Shown: positions 51,466-63,358 of the stretch, in pieces | Layout: every line of letters begins with the position of its first letter | Numbering within the stretch: position 1 is the stretch's first letter | Assembly (NCBI GenBank): GCA_012295275.1 | Contig: CM022673.1 | Location: forward strand, 9,049,311-9,113,310 | DNA length: 64,000 nucleotides | Direction: 5' to 3' | Source of the DNA: Chrysomallon squamiferum | Lineage: Eukaryota > Mollusca > Gastropoda > Neomphalida > Peltospiridae | Notes under the pieces: generated by a model | What the model saw: only the letters and a program-made list of their open reading frames with translations | The model's database searches: none | Told to the model about the DNA's origin: nothing | Position numbers and translations under genes: made by a program

Positions 51466-51800
51466 CCGGACCAATTATCCTGACTCCTTGGGGCCTGAGG
51501 CAAACCGGATTTCTGGATTTTCCGGTTTTTTTGGTACCAAGGCATCTAAATACGTAAATAATTAGGCATAAATATTTTAAAATTTAAAACATAAAGAAAA
51601 CTGATGATACACAACTGTGGCGACTCGACACGTAAACAATGCGGCGAGTGAATGAATGCCACGCGGCTTGAAAGAGTAGTTCCGGTATGGTGACGACAAT
51701 ATCCGCGCGCGCGAACTATGAAAATAGCGTCGGGGATAAAACGTCCGGTTTTCTGGTCTTTCCGGATTTCCGGATGCCGGATAATTGGTATAACAATTCT
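51466..51800 (+). mobile_element. Short inverted-end element, ACCAATTATCC type
   Basis: The left end GGTACCGGACCAATTATCC and the right end GGATAATTGGTATAAC are imperfect inverted copies sharing ACCAATTATCC. CCGG-rich inner arms (CCGGATTTCTGGATTTTCCGG and CTTTCCGGATTTCCGGATGCC) also match in inverted sense. Length about 335 bp, no reading frame of note. The target duplication is unclear, so family is open. Contig 2 carries only the right half (16368-16505). Confidence 0.5.
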
Positions 51801-53201
51801 GGATAAAGAATCATCCAGGTCTATATTATGCACTGTGTAGATTACCGAATTAATTATACAGACGTCGACTCGTTGTGGTGATCGTATCAATAGCTTAGAA
51901 ACTGAGAAGAAAATCTTCAGTAGGCCTGTTAAGGCCTTTTTACTTTACATTATGTCACTTATCACATAACCAGCATTAAACAAAGGTTTAACACCTATAA
52001 TTGTAAACATTAAATGTGATTAATAGATATCAATGCATATACGATGTGACACGAGCCCTGGGAGGCACTTGAAAGTAAGGGGGCGCTACTGGCCAGTTTT
52101 TGTGTTGACGTTACCTGAAATGTAAGCTGCGTGTGTTTGGAAAGGGGTGAAATTCCAGTGGTTGCCAAAGGCGCTCGTTACCGGGTTATGGCCCGTAAAT
52201 TAGATAAACTTGCATAAATGGTCCGTAAATGAATTCTGCGTCACAAGACAGGTTGATGTGTACTAATTACCATCTATCTACCTTCCCGATACTCGTTAAA
52301 TATCCATTTTCCTGGCTGACTGAGAATGAAGTAAAAAGTTAACAACGAACTGATTAGCAGTGAGAATTCGTTTTCTGGTAATGTTGTGGATATTACAAAT
52401 AAATCAAATAAAATACTTTTTTTCTAAAAACAAAACTATATGCAATAATATCGGCTGCAACCACACTGATGTAAATCTCTTCAGTCGACGGTTAATGTGT
52501 CTATGTTAAATTGTCCAATTTAAAGATAGCATAATAATTTTATTCACACTTCAGTAACACATTAATTATTTCCATATTTCTGTTCCATGGTCCTATTCAG
52601 GCGTCCGTACATTCCCTGTGTTTTCTCTCTTCATTCTTTTTATTTACATAAAAGTTATGTTTTAATACAAATGCTTCCCGCCTCATACTGTGTCTCTGTT
52701 ACTCTGATATAATCAGCTGCCATTAATATTATTTTAAAACCTGAAAGAGTTTCCCATTTCGATGCAAAACTTTATATATAAACAAAATATAATGTTATGT
52801 AGCTATGGGGATGGGATGATTTATGTACATATTTATAAAAGCATGTGAAAGAAGATTTCAGCTATTAAATTTTTTAGTTTTAATAGCATCATCTACGCAA
52901 CGGGTGGACTCTGCTTATAGTGATTAAATATCATGGGTTAACAAAAAGCACGAATATAAATACCAGTATAAAAATATGACGCATGTGGGAGTGAGCGTTG
53001 TTGGGAATTGCATCGGTACGAACTGATCGAATAGAGCCGAAAGCAGACTTCATCTTCTCCAGCGAATTTCAGGTAAGCGAAAGAACAGATTATTATTATT
53101 ATTTTTTTTTTATATTAATATACAGCAGAATCAAACCTAGACCCTGCGGGCAGATTTATTTTGTACATCTTTCGTTGAAAAAATAAATAAATAAATAAAT
53201 A

Positions 53202-53393
53202 ACGGACTTCACTAATGAGTTTCGATTTAAGGTATTTTGCTTGATAAAACGAAGGACTGTTTTTGAAAAATACCGTGCGCAGGTGAAAATCCATGGCAAC
53301 GCTTTCTGTCGAGAAGCAATGGACGACCAAGGCGATCCCAATTACGGCCTGTAACAAAGCTTTTCGCGTCGTTATTCGCGTTTCTTCAGTAAG
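53202..53393. other. 192-bp sequence present only in contig 3
   Basis: Between the AAAT array at 53180-53200 and the GATAGAGAGATCGGAAAG flank there are 192 bases absent from the contig 2 equivalent (about 14945), where the AAAT array touches the flank directly. It is GC-richer than its surroundings. No clear terminal repeats, and no convincing frame. It may be an insertion in contig 3 or a loss in contig 2. Confidence 0.6.
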
Positions 53394-53527
53394 ATAGAGA
53401 GATCGGAAAGAATTTCTGACAAATAAATAAAACAGTAAGATGCAGTTTTTTTTTGTTGTTTTTTTCTGTCAAATATCAAAAAGTCGGTATCGTTATTTAT
53501 TAAACCATTAACACAATGAAAGACTTA

Positions 53528-53586
<59 letters not shown>

Positions 53587-53611
53587 TTAGTAGTAGTAGT
53601 ATATTATTATT

Positions 53612-53651
<40 letters not shown>

Positions 53652-53869
53652 TTTTTTGTGTCTGTGTGGTTAATTAAGATTTCCATTTGCTGCACCTGAA
53701 ATCTCATTCTATAAACGAAACGTGCTATGTGTTACCTGACGGACTGTTTCATTTTTCAGATATTGCGCATACACTTGTGTATGAGGGAGAATAAAAGTGT
53801 GCGCGTCTTTCTAATCAATAACTTGTGCTAGGTCCGTATTGATTAGCAATATACTGTTAACTCGTCTTT

Positions 53870-53890
53870 CTCTATCTATCTATCTATCTA

Positions 53891-53921
<31 letters not shown>

Positions 53922-53975
53922 TTCTTTCTGTCTGTCTGTCTGTCTATCTGTCTGTCTAGCTATCTATCTATCTAT
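53870..53975. repeat. TCTA/TCTG tetranucleotide array
   Basis: Inverted counterpart of 14322-14413, with a TTTCTTTC interruption and different unit numbers. Confidence 0.95.
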
Positions 53976-54670
53976 ATCTACACGTCGTGAAATGTCGTGT
54001 CGTTCCTCCGAGTGATATTCTTTACCTGAGAAAGAATGTGTCGAGCGCACGTTAAGGACAGTACTTTACAATGTTAAAAACGGGAAAGTTTGCGGTCATA
54101 TGTCAAAACGTAACACGGCGCTTCTATGTTGTTTTTTTTTTTTTAATTTTTACTTTCTGTTGTTGTTGTTTTTTTTTTTTTTTTTTTTTTTTGTTTTTCT
54201 CCTGACAGTTAAATGCTGCAAGTACTTTTCGAGGCGAAATATGCGGACTTTTATTTACCGTTTTTTTTTTTTTTCTTTCTTTTATCCTAACTGTTTAGTC
54301 CTCATTATAGAAACATATTTTAAGAACAAAAATAAGAAAAATTATAATAATAACAACAGCAGCAAACAACAAACAACATATATATATATATATTGATAAT
54401 ATTTTAAAGGTGTCGGTCCGGGAAATATAAAAGTTAATTTTGCTTAATACTTATATTACTTGATGACCAAAGACTCTGCGGCCATTACAGGTGTCTGACA
54501 GTTTGCATGGCTGTTAGAAAATAATTAACTGTCTTGACTATGATGAATGTGTGCTCTAGTTATATTTTTATAACTTTATTACAATGCTAAACTTCACTTT
54601 GTTTTAGTAGCGCGTGACACATAAACCAAACCGAAATAAACGCGTCCGTATTATTAATGTTGATTTACAG

Positions 54671-54881
54671 GGACTCGCTTTTTCGGCATAAATATTATGA
54701 CAAGCATAATTTTCACCGCGAACTGTGGATTGAATCTCAAGGCAGATCCGTCTGGAACCCTTTCGAAACAAATGGTGCCAGAACTACGAATTACTTTGAG
54801 GGATGGCATTCAAAACTGAAGACGATGAGCAGCAGTCATCCCAACATTTTTAAATTCGTAATTATGATTAACAGACAATAG
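54671..54881 (+). pseudogene. MULE-type transposase C-terminal exon, second copy
   Basis: Same exon as 13423-13633, plus strand here. After the acceptor TTGATTTACAG at 54660-54670 the frame gives SVWNPFETNGARTTNYFEGW and then HPNIFKFVIMINRQ, closer to the MULE consensus (R-T-T-N and H-P-N-I) than the contig 2 copy. It stops at TAG (54879-54881). The next codons still read QAFVEIFVEIIDRIK, a continuation of the domain's C-terminal helix. The deletion junction at about 54930 cuts off anything further. Confidence 0.6.
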
Positions 54882-55733
54882 CAGGCCTTTGTGGAAATCT
54901 TTGTTGAAATCATAGATAGGATTAAGTGACATAGAAATTGCAAATAGTTAGACAGATAAACCCGTGCTCAAATAGACAGACAGACAGACACGTACATAAT
55001 TAGATAGCTAACATGATAGGCAGGTAGGTAGTAAGTAATCACTTATTTATCTATTTTATACACGTATAAAAGAACTCTATATTTTTGTCCGAAGGATAAC
55101 CTTTTCTTAAATCGATTAACACTTCATTTTTTATTAAGGAAGCTACGTATTAAATTAAAATGTATTACATATAGGTAATAAATAAACATATGTTACATGT
55201 AGGTAATTAATAAAAAATATATTACTTATCCGTGATCGATTTTATGATACATAATCGCTTATAAGTGAAGAATTTTTTATTTTTGTTGCATTATACGTCA
55301 TATGGGATATATATATATATATAAACAACCATGTATTTTATTGCAACAACAAATAACCTTGTATCACTATACTATAACGTTTGTCCGCAAATCGATCGAT
55401 TCTTGATCGCTGATTAAGGAACAAACAAATTAATTCTCTTGATACTCTTTGTCAATATAGTTTAATTTAGTTTAATTTTTGCGATTAAAGTATTTCAGTG
55501 GAAGAGCGTCCGCTGAAGAGTTATTTCTCGTTCCAACCGGTTTCCCACCAAATATATAACAAAGGACGTGGTATGTGCTATTCTGTCTACTGGATCGTGA
55601 TAGCAAAAGAGCAACCCAGGCAGTGCGTTGTGTTCATCGTTAAATAAAATATTTTCTTTCCTTCTCTTTCTAAAGCTGTTTATTTTAGCTTAGGGTAACA
55701 TTTTAGTTAAATTATTTAGAACAATTAAACATA

Positions 55734-56046
55734 CAGTGGAACCTCGGGTTCTAAACGCCTTGAAGCACGAACAAATCGGATTACGAACCGTGATCTTGAG
55801 CAATATTAGTCTCGGTTTACGAACAATGTCCCGAGTTACGACGTCAGTTTTGGAAAAGAATTAAGAATAGATGCTGACGTCAAAAGCGATGTCAAAGTAA
55901 AGATTGAGACTGTGCGCTCACAATTTTTTTTAAAGTGTTGCTTCTTTTATGTGCATATTTCTTATTATACCCTAGCCAGTATGGTTCCCAAGAAAACAAA
56001 AAGTGAAAGCGATAATTCTGGTGGAAAGTATCACAGTCGATGTTAA
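55734..56046 (+). mobile_element. Tigger/pogo-like terminus, contig 3 copy
   Basis: CAGTGGAACCTCGGGTTCTA starts at 55734 after TA. A Met at 55982 begins VPKKTKSESDNSGGKYHSRC, then a stop at 56043-56045. Same fragment as at 2690-2998 and 36950-37261. Confidence 0.6.
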
Positions 56047-56529
56047 TAAAGAAATAATAAGCAAAACATGCGAGTGGTGTTCGTGTGTCTGATATCGCTT
56101 CGGTTTTGTGTAAATATTTGTATAAATTTTCTTCTGTTTCTTTCTTTCTTTCTTTCTTTCTTTTTATTTTTTTATTTAGTATTATTTTTTTAAATTGGTC
56201 ATTTGTTTGCCTGTTTTTAACTGTTTTTAACATACACAAGATACTTGATTTTTCACAAATTAAAATACTATGGTCCATGGTCATTAATAAAAGAATTAAA
56301 AGTCACAAAAAACGAAAATGTCAAATATGAAACATAAAAATCACAGAAAAAAAAGTGAAATTAAAAAAGATATGAAACAGAATTAAAATACAACTGTTTG
56401 GAAATGACAATAATTTTCATTATTGATTTTTTTAAAACTTATTCTTATTATTATTATTTCTCTTATTTTCGAAAATTGTAAACCCTTAATTCTAAATATT
56501 TTTCAAGCCCCTTTAATTTCGGGTTATCG

Positions 56530-56642
<113 letters not shown>

Positions 56643-57180
56643 ATGATTTGGTTATCTATCTTTTACATATATACATATATTTATGCAAATATTAAATGTA
56701 ATAGCACATCTGTGTACAAATATGCATGAATAATAATGTACCCGCTTGTACTTGAATATAATAATGTATACATATACAGTAATACGCATACAGACATGCT
56801 CATACATAGTCACACACCCTCGAACACACACACACATTCTTCACATGAAAAATTGATTATTTTTCTCAGACTTACTTTAGCCATGCCTAAATAAGAAATA
56901 TTGTAACGTAATTACTTTTATTTATTCGTTGCCTGGTTACAAGATTATACTGGAATCGTCTCTCTGAAAGCAGAAGACAGTCAGGTGAGCTACATATTTG
57001 ATTTTAATTTCGTATCCAGAATCATGCTTTAAAAAACTTTGTGGAAACAAAAATAAATATGCCTTGGAGGTTAGTCAAAACAGAGAACATACACCAGATC
57101 TCGTTATAATTAGAAATAATGAGTTATGAGTATCACAGTGCCACCATTCGTAGAAAAAAACGCAGCTTGGAAAAGAATTA

Positions 57181-57230
57181 CGTTTCTTGCCGATATCTGG
57201 ACAAAGGCTGACGCGATGAGTTACTTGGGT
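57181..57230 (+). other. Candidate upstream splice donor of methyltransferase-like copy 2
   Basis: GATGAGTTACTTGG followed by GTGAGTG (GT at 57229-57230) is a good donor about 1.25 kb before the acceptor at 58475, in the right strand and order for a 5' non-coding exon. It is intact in all three copies (complement GT at 1285-1286 and 35517-35518). A second possible donor is GACAGTCAG/GTGAGC at about 56985. Neither exon can be proven without transcripts. Confidence 0.2.
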
Positions 57231-58206
57231 GAGTGAAAATTGTGGTTTCAGTTGACACGGTCGTGGAAGTATACTGATACTGGGGTAGAACTAAATGTCT
57301 TGCGTTTATTTGAATGGTCGGTGTATCACACGTACACATTCTTGTGTTGGATACACAACATTCAAGGAGGAGGATTCATGATGTGGTTTTTTTTTTTTTT
57401 TTTTGGTTTTGCTAAAAAAAAAAAAAATTGAATTGCAAACTGGATTAATACCTTTGCGTTTTTCTCACTCAGTTTCAGTGTGTTGGGTGTATATGGCTAA
57501 AACTGTGCATTGCAAATCAGTAGATTTCAGAATTGAGGATGGTTTGTGGTTTCTGAAGGTGGTGGGCTGCGCGATTTCAATTCCCCGTTGTTCCAGTGAG
57601 TACAGACATGGGCGTATGCCTGATGATCAGGGGTGCTGTCTCAAATTCCAGCTAAACACTGGCAGGGGAAAATCTGAAGATTGTGATTCTTGTGTTTTTT
57701 TTATTTCTGTAATATTTTATTTTTGTTATTATTATTATTTTTTTTATATTACAGATTAACATTTGGAAAATTCCACAGGTAGAAGACGAACCATAAACAA
57801 TTCTGTTAAAAGTTTAAAATATGTTCATTATTATTTGTGTGTGTGGATGAAAATTATTCTGTTATTTCTAAAAAAAAAATTATATTTTTATTCTGTATCA
57901 TATTTTTTTCATTTCAACTTTTTTTTTCTGTTATTTCATGCTGTCATTTTAAATATATTATTGAAATTTTACATATTTTTTTAACATATTTTATAGTTAC
58001 ATATACATATTTTTTTATTAATGATTTTATGTCCATATATTAATGTATCTGTAAATGTATATAATTAGTGTGTGTGTGCGCGCGCTAAATGAGGCCTGTC
58101 ATATAAAATATCCTGTATTATTATTCCATAAATGTAACTGTGTATTGTGACTCGAATAATATTTAAATGGATTACGTCATAACCCATCCATTACTAAATT
58201 TGTTCA

Positions 58207-58223
58207 TTGTATGTATGTATGTG

Positions 58224-58257
<34 letters not shown>

Positions 58258-58320
58258 TGTATGTATGTATGTATGTATGTATGTATGTATGTATGTATGT
58301 ATGTGTATGTACACACACAC
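58207..58320. repeat. TATG then CA array
   Basis: Inverted counterpart of the TACA array at 251-372 and 34471-34582. Confidence 0.95.
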
Positions 58321-58494
58321 ATATGCTTGCCTGAATATAAACATACATACATATATACATTCATAAATACACAAACACATACACATATATGTATATATAC
58401 ATACACACATTATATAAAACATTCATAATGTACAATACCACTTAATTCACTTGTAACTTTTCTTCTTCGTTGCAGGAACGTCCGGTAACTCATT

Positions 58495-59915
58495 ATGTTT
58501 ACGTGCACCAAAAGAGAGGCGTTCATCTCGGTCTTATTTCTTCTTTTGACCTTCTTCGTGTTTATCGCCACCTACCATCGCGACTCCTTCAGTGACAGCT
58601 TTGTGCCAATGAAATACGTGGTATCCCAGGATCTCAAGAAGGGTTCCGTTCCAAAGTCGTGCCCTGGCATGGAGCAATTGTACGCGGATCGAATCCGACT
58701 GTCGAAAATGTTGAATTCTTTCAAACAGAACTTCTCAAGACAGAGCTGTGAAATGCTTCAACTACAGACAGCAGCAGGGAAGCCGGTATTTATGTTTGCT
58801 CGCATTTTTTTTTTTAGATAAACAGAGATATTTCAACATGTATGTGTGTATTTAGGATTTTGAATGTTCTCTGGCTTATGTACGTCTGACAAGACTGTAC
58901 ATAGAGAATATTCGGTAACTCAGTTACACCCATTGAGTATGTATCTATGTATGTATGTACGCACGAGTGTATGTATGTATGTATATAATGTATGTATCTG
59001 TGTATGTGTTTTTGTAATGCATAACATATAAAATTAACGTATGCATATAATGTAAGTATTGCATCTATGTATGTAATATAAGTAATGAAATATTTGTAAT
59101 ACGTTATATATGTATGTATGTATGTATTATTATCATCATCATCATTATTATTATTTTTATTATTGTTATTATCATTATTATTATCATCATCATCATTATT
59201 ATTAGTATCAGCAGCATCATCATTATTAATATAATTATCATTATCATTATTTTTAATATTGTTGTTATTATTATTATTATTTATTATTATTATTATTATT
59301 ATTATTGTTTAGGTAAACTCCAGAGTTTCGGCGTCAGGCGGCTGGTGTAAAGAGGCCAGCACTTCCACAGGAGGAAGTCACGTGAACGATCGATCTCTGG
59401 CGGAGGAATTGTCCTTTTTCCTTAAAGGCAAATACGTAGCTAGCTTCGGCGACGGACCGGGAGATTACAAAAGATACATGGACTCCACGAAGCGCCTGAA
59501 AGTCTACGATGCCTACGACGGGGCTCCGTACGGAAAAGAAACCAGCGGAGGAATCGTCGAATTCTTGGACTTAACCGCGCCTCAGTACGGGCTTCCGCTT
59601 TACGACTGGGTCATCAGCTTAGAAGTCGCTGAACATATTCCTTCGGAGTACGAGAGCATCTACGTCGATAACGTGGCGCGCCATGCCAAAGAAGGGATTA
59701 TTTTAAGTTGGGCCGTCCCGGGACAAGGTGGCTTGTCCCACGTGAACAATCGTCCGTTGGAATATGTGAAAAATATTTTACTTGTGAGAGGTTTTAAGCA
59801 TGATCCACAAGGCAGTGAACGGTTGAAAAATGCTGCTACGTTATCGTGGCTCAGAAGTAATACGAATGTCTACAGAAGGTTACCATCACATCCCGCTAAT
59901 CCTAAAGATGTTTAA
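58495..59915 (+). CDS. Type II membrane class I SAM-methyltransferase-like protein, copy 2
   Basis: Exon 1 is 58495-58785 and exon 2 is 59313-59915 (stop TAA at 59913-59915), 297 residues. Acceptors are at 58475 (5' untranslated exon) and 59312; the 527-base intron is in phase 0. The protein equals copy 1 except for a few residues; I see EEL for EEM near residue 130, SEYE for SDYE near 208, and LVRGF for LVKGF near 254. All motifs are kept: signal anchor 8-26, GGWC 106-109, SFGDGPGDY 141-149, LEVAEHIP 200-207 and GQGG further on. The substitutions spare the SAM-binding and catalytic-type motifs, so both copies look functional. They are either two alleles or two recent paralogues. The frame past 58785 into the intron is not coding. 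Confidence 0.8.
59115..59308. repeat. Triplet array in intron of copy 2
   Basis: TATG repeats, then ATT, ATC and GTT triplets up to four bases before the acceptor. Shorter than in copy 1 and with a different unit order. Confidence 0.95.
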
Positions 59916-60057
59916 AAGTGTTTGTTTTTTTGTGTGTTTTTGACTTTTTGGTTTGTTTATTTTAACGTGTGTAATTTCTACAGATCTTCCTCCCTGTGTT
60001 AAGGGAATTAATTTTGTGTTAATATACAAAGGGATTCACTGCTCAGTTGTTATCTAA

Positions 60058-60063
60058 AATAAA
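60058..60063 (+). terminator. Polyadenylation signal AATAAA of methyltransferase-like copy 2
   Basis: AATAAA 143 bases past the stop, in the same position as in copy 1. A T-rich stretch follows. Confidence 0.55.
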
Positions 60064-60167
60064 TGAAGGATTTCTGTTACTGTCGTTAATAACAATAATG
60101 ATGATGACGATGAAATCATCATGATTATTATTATAAATAATCTTCCTTTTTTTAAATTTATTTACTA

Positions 60168-60227
<60 letters not shown>

Positions 60228-60253
60228 TTATTTTTAATATTAATACTACCTTT

Positions 60254-60284
<31 letters not shown>

Positions 60285-61290
60285 TTTTATTATTGCATTT
60301 TATCGGAAAGAGGTTTTAAAAATTGTTATTCGTAATTAGAAATACGAAAGATCCTGTTGGTCTCACGATATATCATTTTGTTTTATTACTTATTGAATGA
60401 CATCACCTAATTCCACCTATTGTCTATGGCATATTTCGAAAGTTAATGTACAGACCAACAGTTTTACTGGAGTCTATATAAAGCTTCATGATTTTTTATG
60501 AATTGTTCTTATGTATTTCAGACGTGATTTCCGATTACACATAAAATATCACTAACAAACAAAAAGCATTAACACTTTTTCCCCGCTTATTTTATATCAT
60601 TACTGTTATTCTGTCCTTTTATTATTTTAATTGCTGGTGGGCAATGTCATCATATATCAAATTATATCTTTGAAATTTTACTGTTAATGAATATTTGAGT
60701 GCAGTCCTACATCCTCCATTGTAAATAAGGTCATGACGTCACTTCATAGATCACAAAATGTATTTTTCTTCTAATGCTGTCCAAAAAGTATTTAAATTCT
60801 GGAAAGGTACTGTTTCAAAACTGTTTAACCATAGGAACACTACTGACTTCTAGATTTCTTTTGGACAGTTGCCAAGGGACCACACGGGTCAAGGGTCATC
60901 ACGTGAAGTCCATGTCTTGTTTTCAATGAATTTTTCATAGGTGTGTATGTAGGAACCCCGGTGCATTGCTTTTCCTGGGTGGGAGCCAATAATACTGTTC
61001 AGACGACCTGGATTTCTTTAATGTAGTAGTTATTGCTGAAAAACAGATAAAATCATTAGACTCTTTATAGATATGTCTAAGCCAGTGACCAGCGAGTGTA
61101 AATACGTACGTAATGCTTAATCGATAGATAAAACTGATCACCAGTATAAATAAAATACTAACTTCTGAAACACTGTGCAACTTAATTAAGTGACGATAGT
61201 AAATAAAGAAAAAGGCTGTATGCAGTTATTTTATTTATTTATTTATTTATATATTTATTTATTTATTTATAGATTTTATATTTTTATGTA
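60064..61290. other. 3' flank of methyltransferase-like copy 2
   Basis: TTA and TTTA arrays (about 60171-60235 and 60255-60290), then unique sequence mirrored at 31570-32460. A palindrome of the GATGATGACGATGAAATCATCATG type occurs at about 60097-60123. No gene recognised. Confidence 0.6.
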
Positions 61291-61299
61291 TTTCTGAAT

Positions 61300-61590
61300 T
61301 TATTTTATCTACAGAATATTTTCGAAGTATTTTATATCAGTTTATATATATATATGAATAATGTAAATCGGGTTTATGTGAATGTGAATTTGTCGTTGTG
61401 AGTGTGTGTGTATGTGTGCCGTTTTTTTTGTGTGTCTGTGTATGTGTGTTATCTGAGCCAATAAATTATATGTACATTTATGTGTTGTGACGTGTGTAAT
61501 TATGAAAGTATGCAAGCCTGGGCTACAATTTCATGACAATTTATAATAATTTCTAAATATATTTCTTTTAATTAAAATGCAGGTGAATTA
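61300..61590. repeat. Repeat unit of ~290 bp, contig 3 copy 1
   Basis: From ATCTACAGAATATTTTC to GCAGGTGAATTAC. It recurs at 63358-63615 in direct orientation. This is the longer form of the ~160-bp repeat seen in contig 2. Confidence 0.8.
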
Positions 61591-61880
61591 CTTTAAGATG
61601 TTTAACCAGTTTGACAATGACTTATTTTAATTATTTTGTGCAAAGAGTGTACGTTTTCATTAAAAGAAAAGTAAATATGTTAAAAATATAGTTGTGTGGA
61701 TTTGTAAATATCTTTTATGTATTGTACCAGAGTTTAAAAATTTATATTCTGAAATTTATTATTATTATTATTATTATATAGGTTTATCTACTAATATTAA
61801 TAAAAAAAATTATAATATGTACTTCTGGAGTTAATTAAAAAACTTTATTTACTTATTTATTACTGTACTTGCGTTGTATT

Positions 61881-61895
61881 CTTCTTCTTCTTCTT

Positions 61896-61926
<31 letters not shown>

Positions 61927-61940
61927 TTATTATTATTATT
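61881..61940. repeat. CTT then ATT triplet array
   Basis: A pure CTT run of about 44 bases and a short ATT run, counterpart of the AAG/AAT run at 30803-30880. Confidence 0.95.
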
Positions 61941-62397
61941 ACCAATTTTTTTAGTCGTGTGCACACACATAAATCCTTATTGTACGTTCTTTGGTTCATT
62001 CATATTCTAAGTAAAATATCACTGGTATGTGATACGAGGTATAGAACAAATGGGAAAATGGGATAGATTCTCTATTATAAATATATAAAGACATCTCAGA
62101 CTATTTTAATCTGAACATTCAGTATGTTCAAAAATGTATCTTTTGTTTTCATTTTTACTGTTAGTTTTGCATATTCACGACATAATTATGAGAAAAGAAA
62201 TCCGTTACCGAAATTATAACTTATCCTTATATTTTTTAATTTATATAATATATATATATATGCATGATTTTTTTTAAAATCAGTCCTAGGGCAATTGTTG
62301 GAACGGGAAAACAATCCCAACTGAAGCTGATTCATTAAATTACGTAGACTGAATGACATACATCAGATTAATTATAACTATATTATTAATGAGCGTA

Positions 62398-62590
62398 GTG
62401 ATAGTAGGAGTAATAGTGGTAGATGTAGTAATAGTAATATAAGTAGCACTACTAGTATTTTTAATAGCAGTAGTAGTTGTAGTAGTAGCAGTAGCGGTAG
62501 CAGTAGTAATAATAGTAGTAGTAGTAGCAGTAGTAGTAGTAGTAGTAGTAGTTGTAGTAGTAGCAGTAACGATAGTAGCTGCATTGGAAG
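62398..62590. repeat. Impure GTA triplet array
   Basis: About 190 bases of GTA/GTAGCA-type triplets. The contig 2 counterpart (30708-30745) is only about 40 bases. The Leu-rich frame on the minus strand here is repeat-derived. Confidence 0.9.
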
Positions 62591-62949
62591 TAGAACAGCA
62601 ATATTAAGAACGTCATTAATCTTGTTGCTGTTGATTAATGTTATATATTTAAAACACGGGCACATTAAAATAGGTTGTTTCTGTAGCTGCAATAGAAGAT
62701 GTTGCACTGACGTATTAAAATCGAAGTATTTATATATTCTAGATAGCACGTCGTATATGCACGTACTACATATATAAAAGTTTTAATATATAAATGTAAT
62801 AGTTGTACCATATGAATATGGCCGTTCAAAACTTCAATAATTTAACCCATACCATATGACTGTCATTGCTATTATCGTTGCCATTGTAAAAATGTACGTA
62901 TTATAAAGGATTAAAGCATCAGCAATGATTTATTAAAATTTAAATATTA

Positions 62950-63003
62950 CTACAACTACTACCACCACAACTATAATGCTGCTGATGCTGCTACTACTAC
63001 TAT

Positions 63004-63051
<48 letters not shown>

Positions 63052-63358
63052 AACTACCAACTCTAACACAATATTAGCAACTACTGTTACTACTATGACC
63101 TATTACAACTGCTTTTACTAATACTACTACAGAAATTACTAGATCTGTTACTACTACCAGTACTACTACCTGTCTTATTACAAATACAAAAGAGCAACAA
63201 CTACTACATTTACTATTAATATAATTACTAATACTGCTAACTAAATAACGAATACTACCTTCATTACTACAACATCTGACGGAGCCGACAGTACTGCAAC
63301 AATCACTACTACTACTGTTACTACTACTGCTACTACTACAACTACTATTACTACTATG
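62950..63358. repeat. Long impure CTA triplet array
   Basis: About 400 bases rich in CTA/ACT triplets, in inverted sense to the GTA array 360 bases away. The two could pair as arms of a large imperfect hairpin. It has no counterpart in contig 2. Confidence 0.9.

Larger units (their letters stand above)
46508..54929 (-). repeat. Segment B', inverted copy of about 13372-21330
   Basis: Runs collinear but inverted with segment B: LINE end, GC-rich block (47160-47465), Tigger-like left end (47908), two local repeats, AT-rich blocks, GACA array and MULE-like exon. Differences from contig 2 include a hAT-like element with its flank (51301-51646) that contig 2 lacks, a 192-bp insertion (53202-53393), one 54-bp unit instead of two or more, and many homopolymer changes. 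No additional gene seen. Confidence 0.9.

Noticed and set aside
53115-53357. 80-codon minus-strand frame (AVIGIALVVHCFSTESVAMD)
   Set aside because: Spans the private 192-bp block and a microsatellite, does not exist in contig 2, and has no domain.
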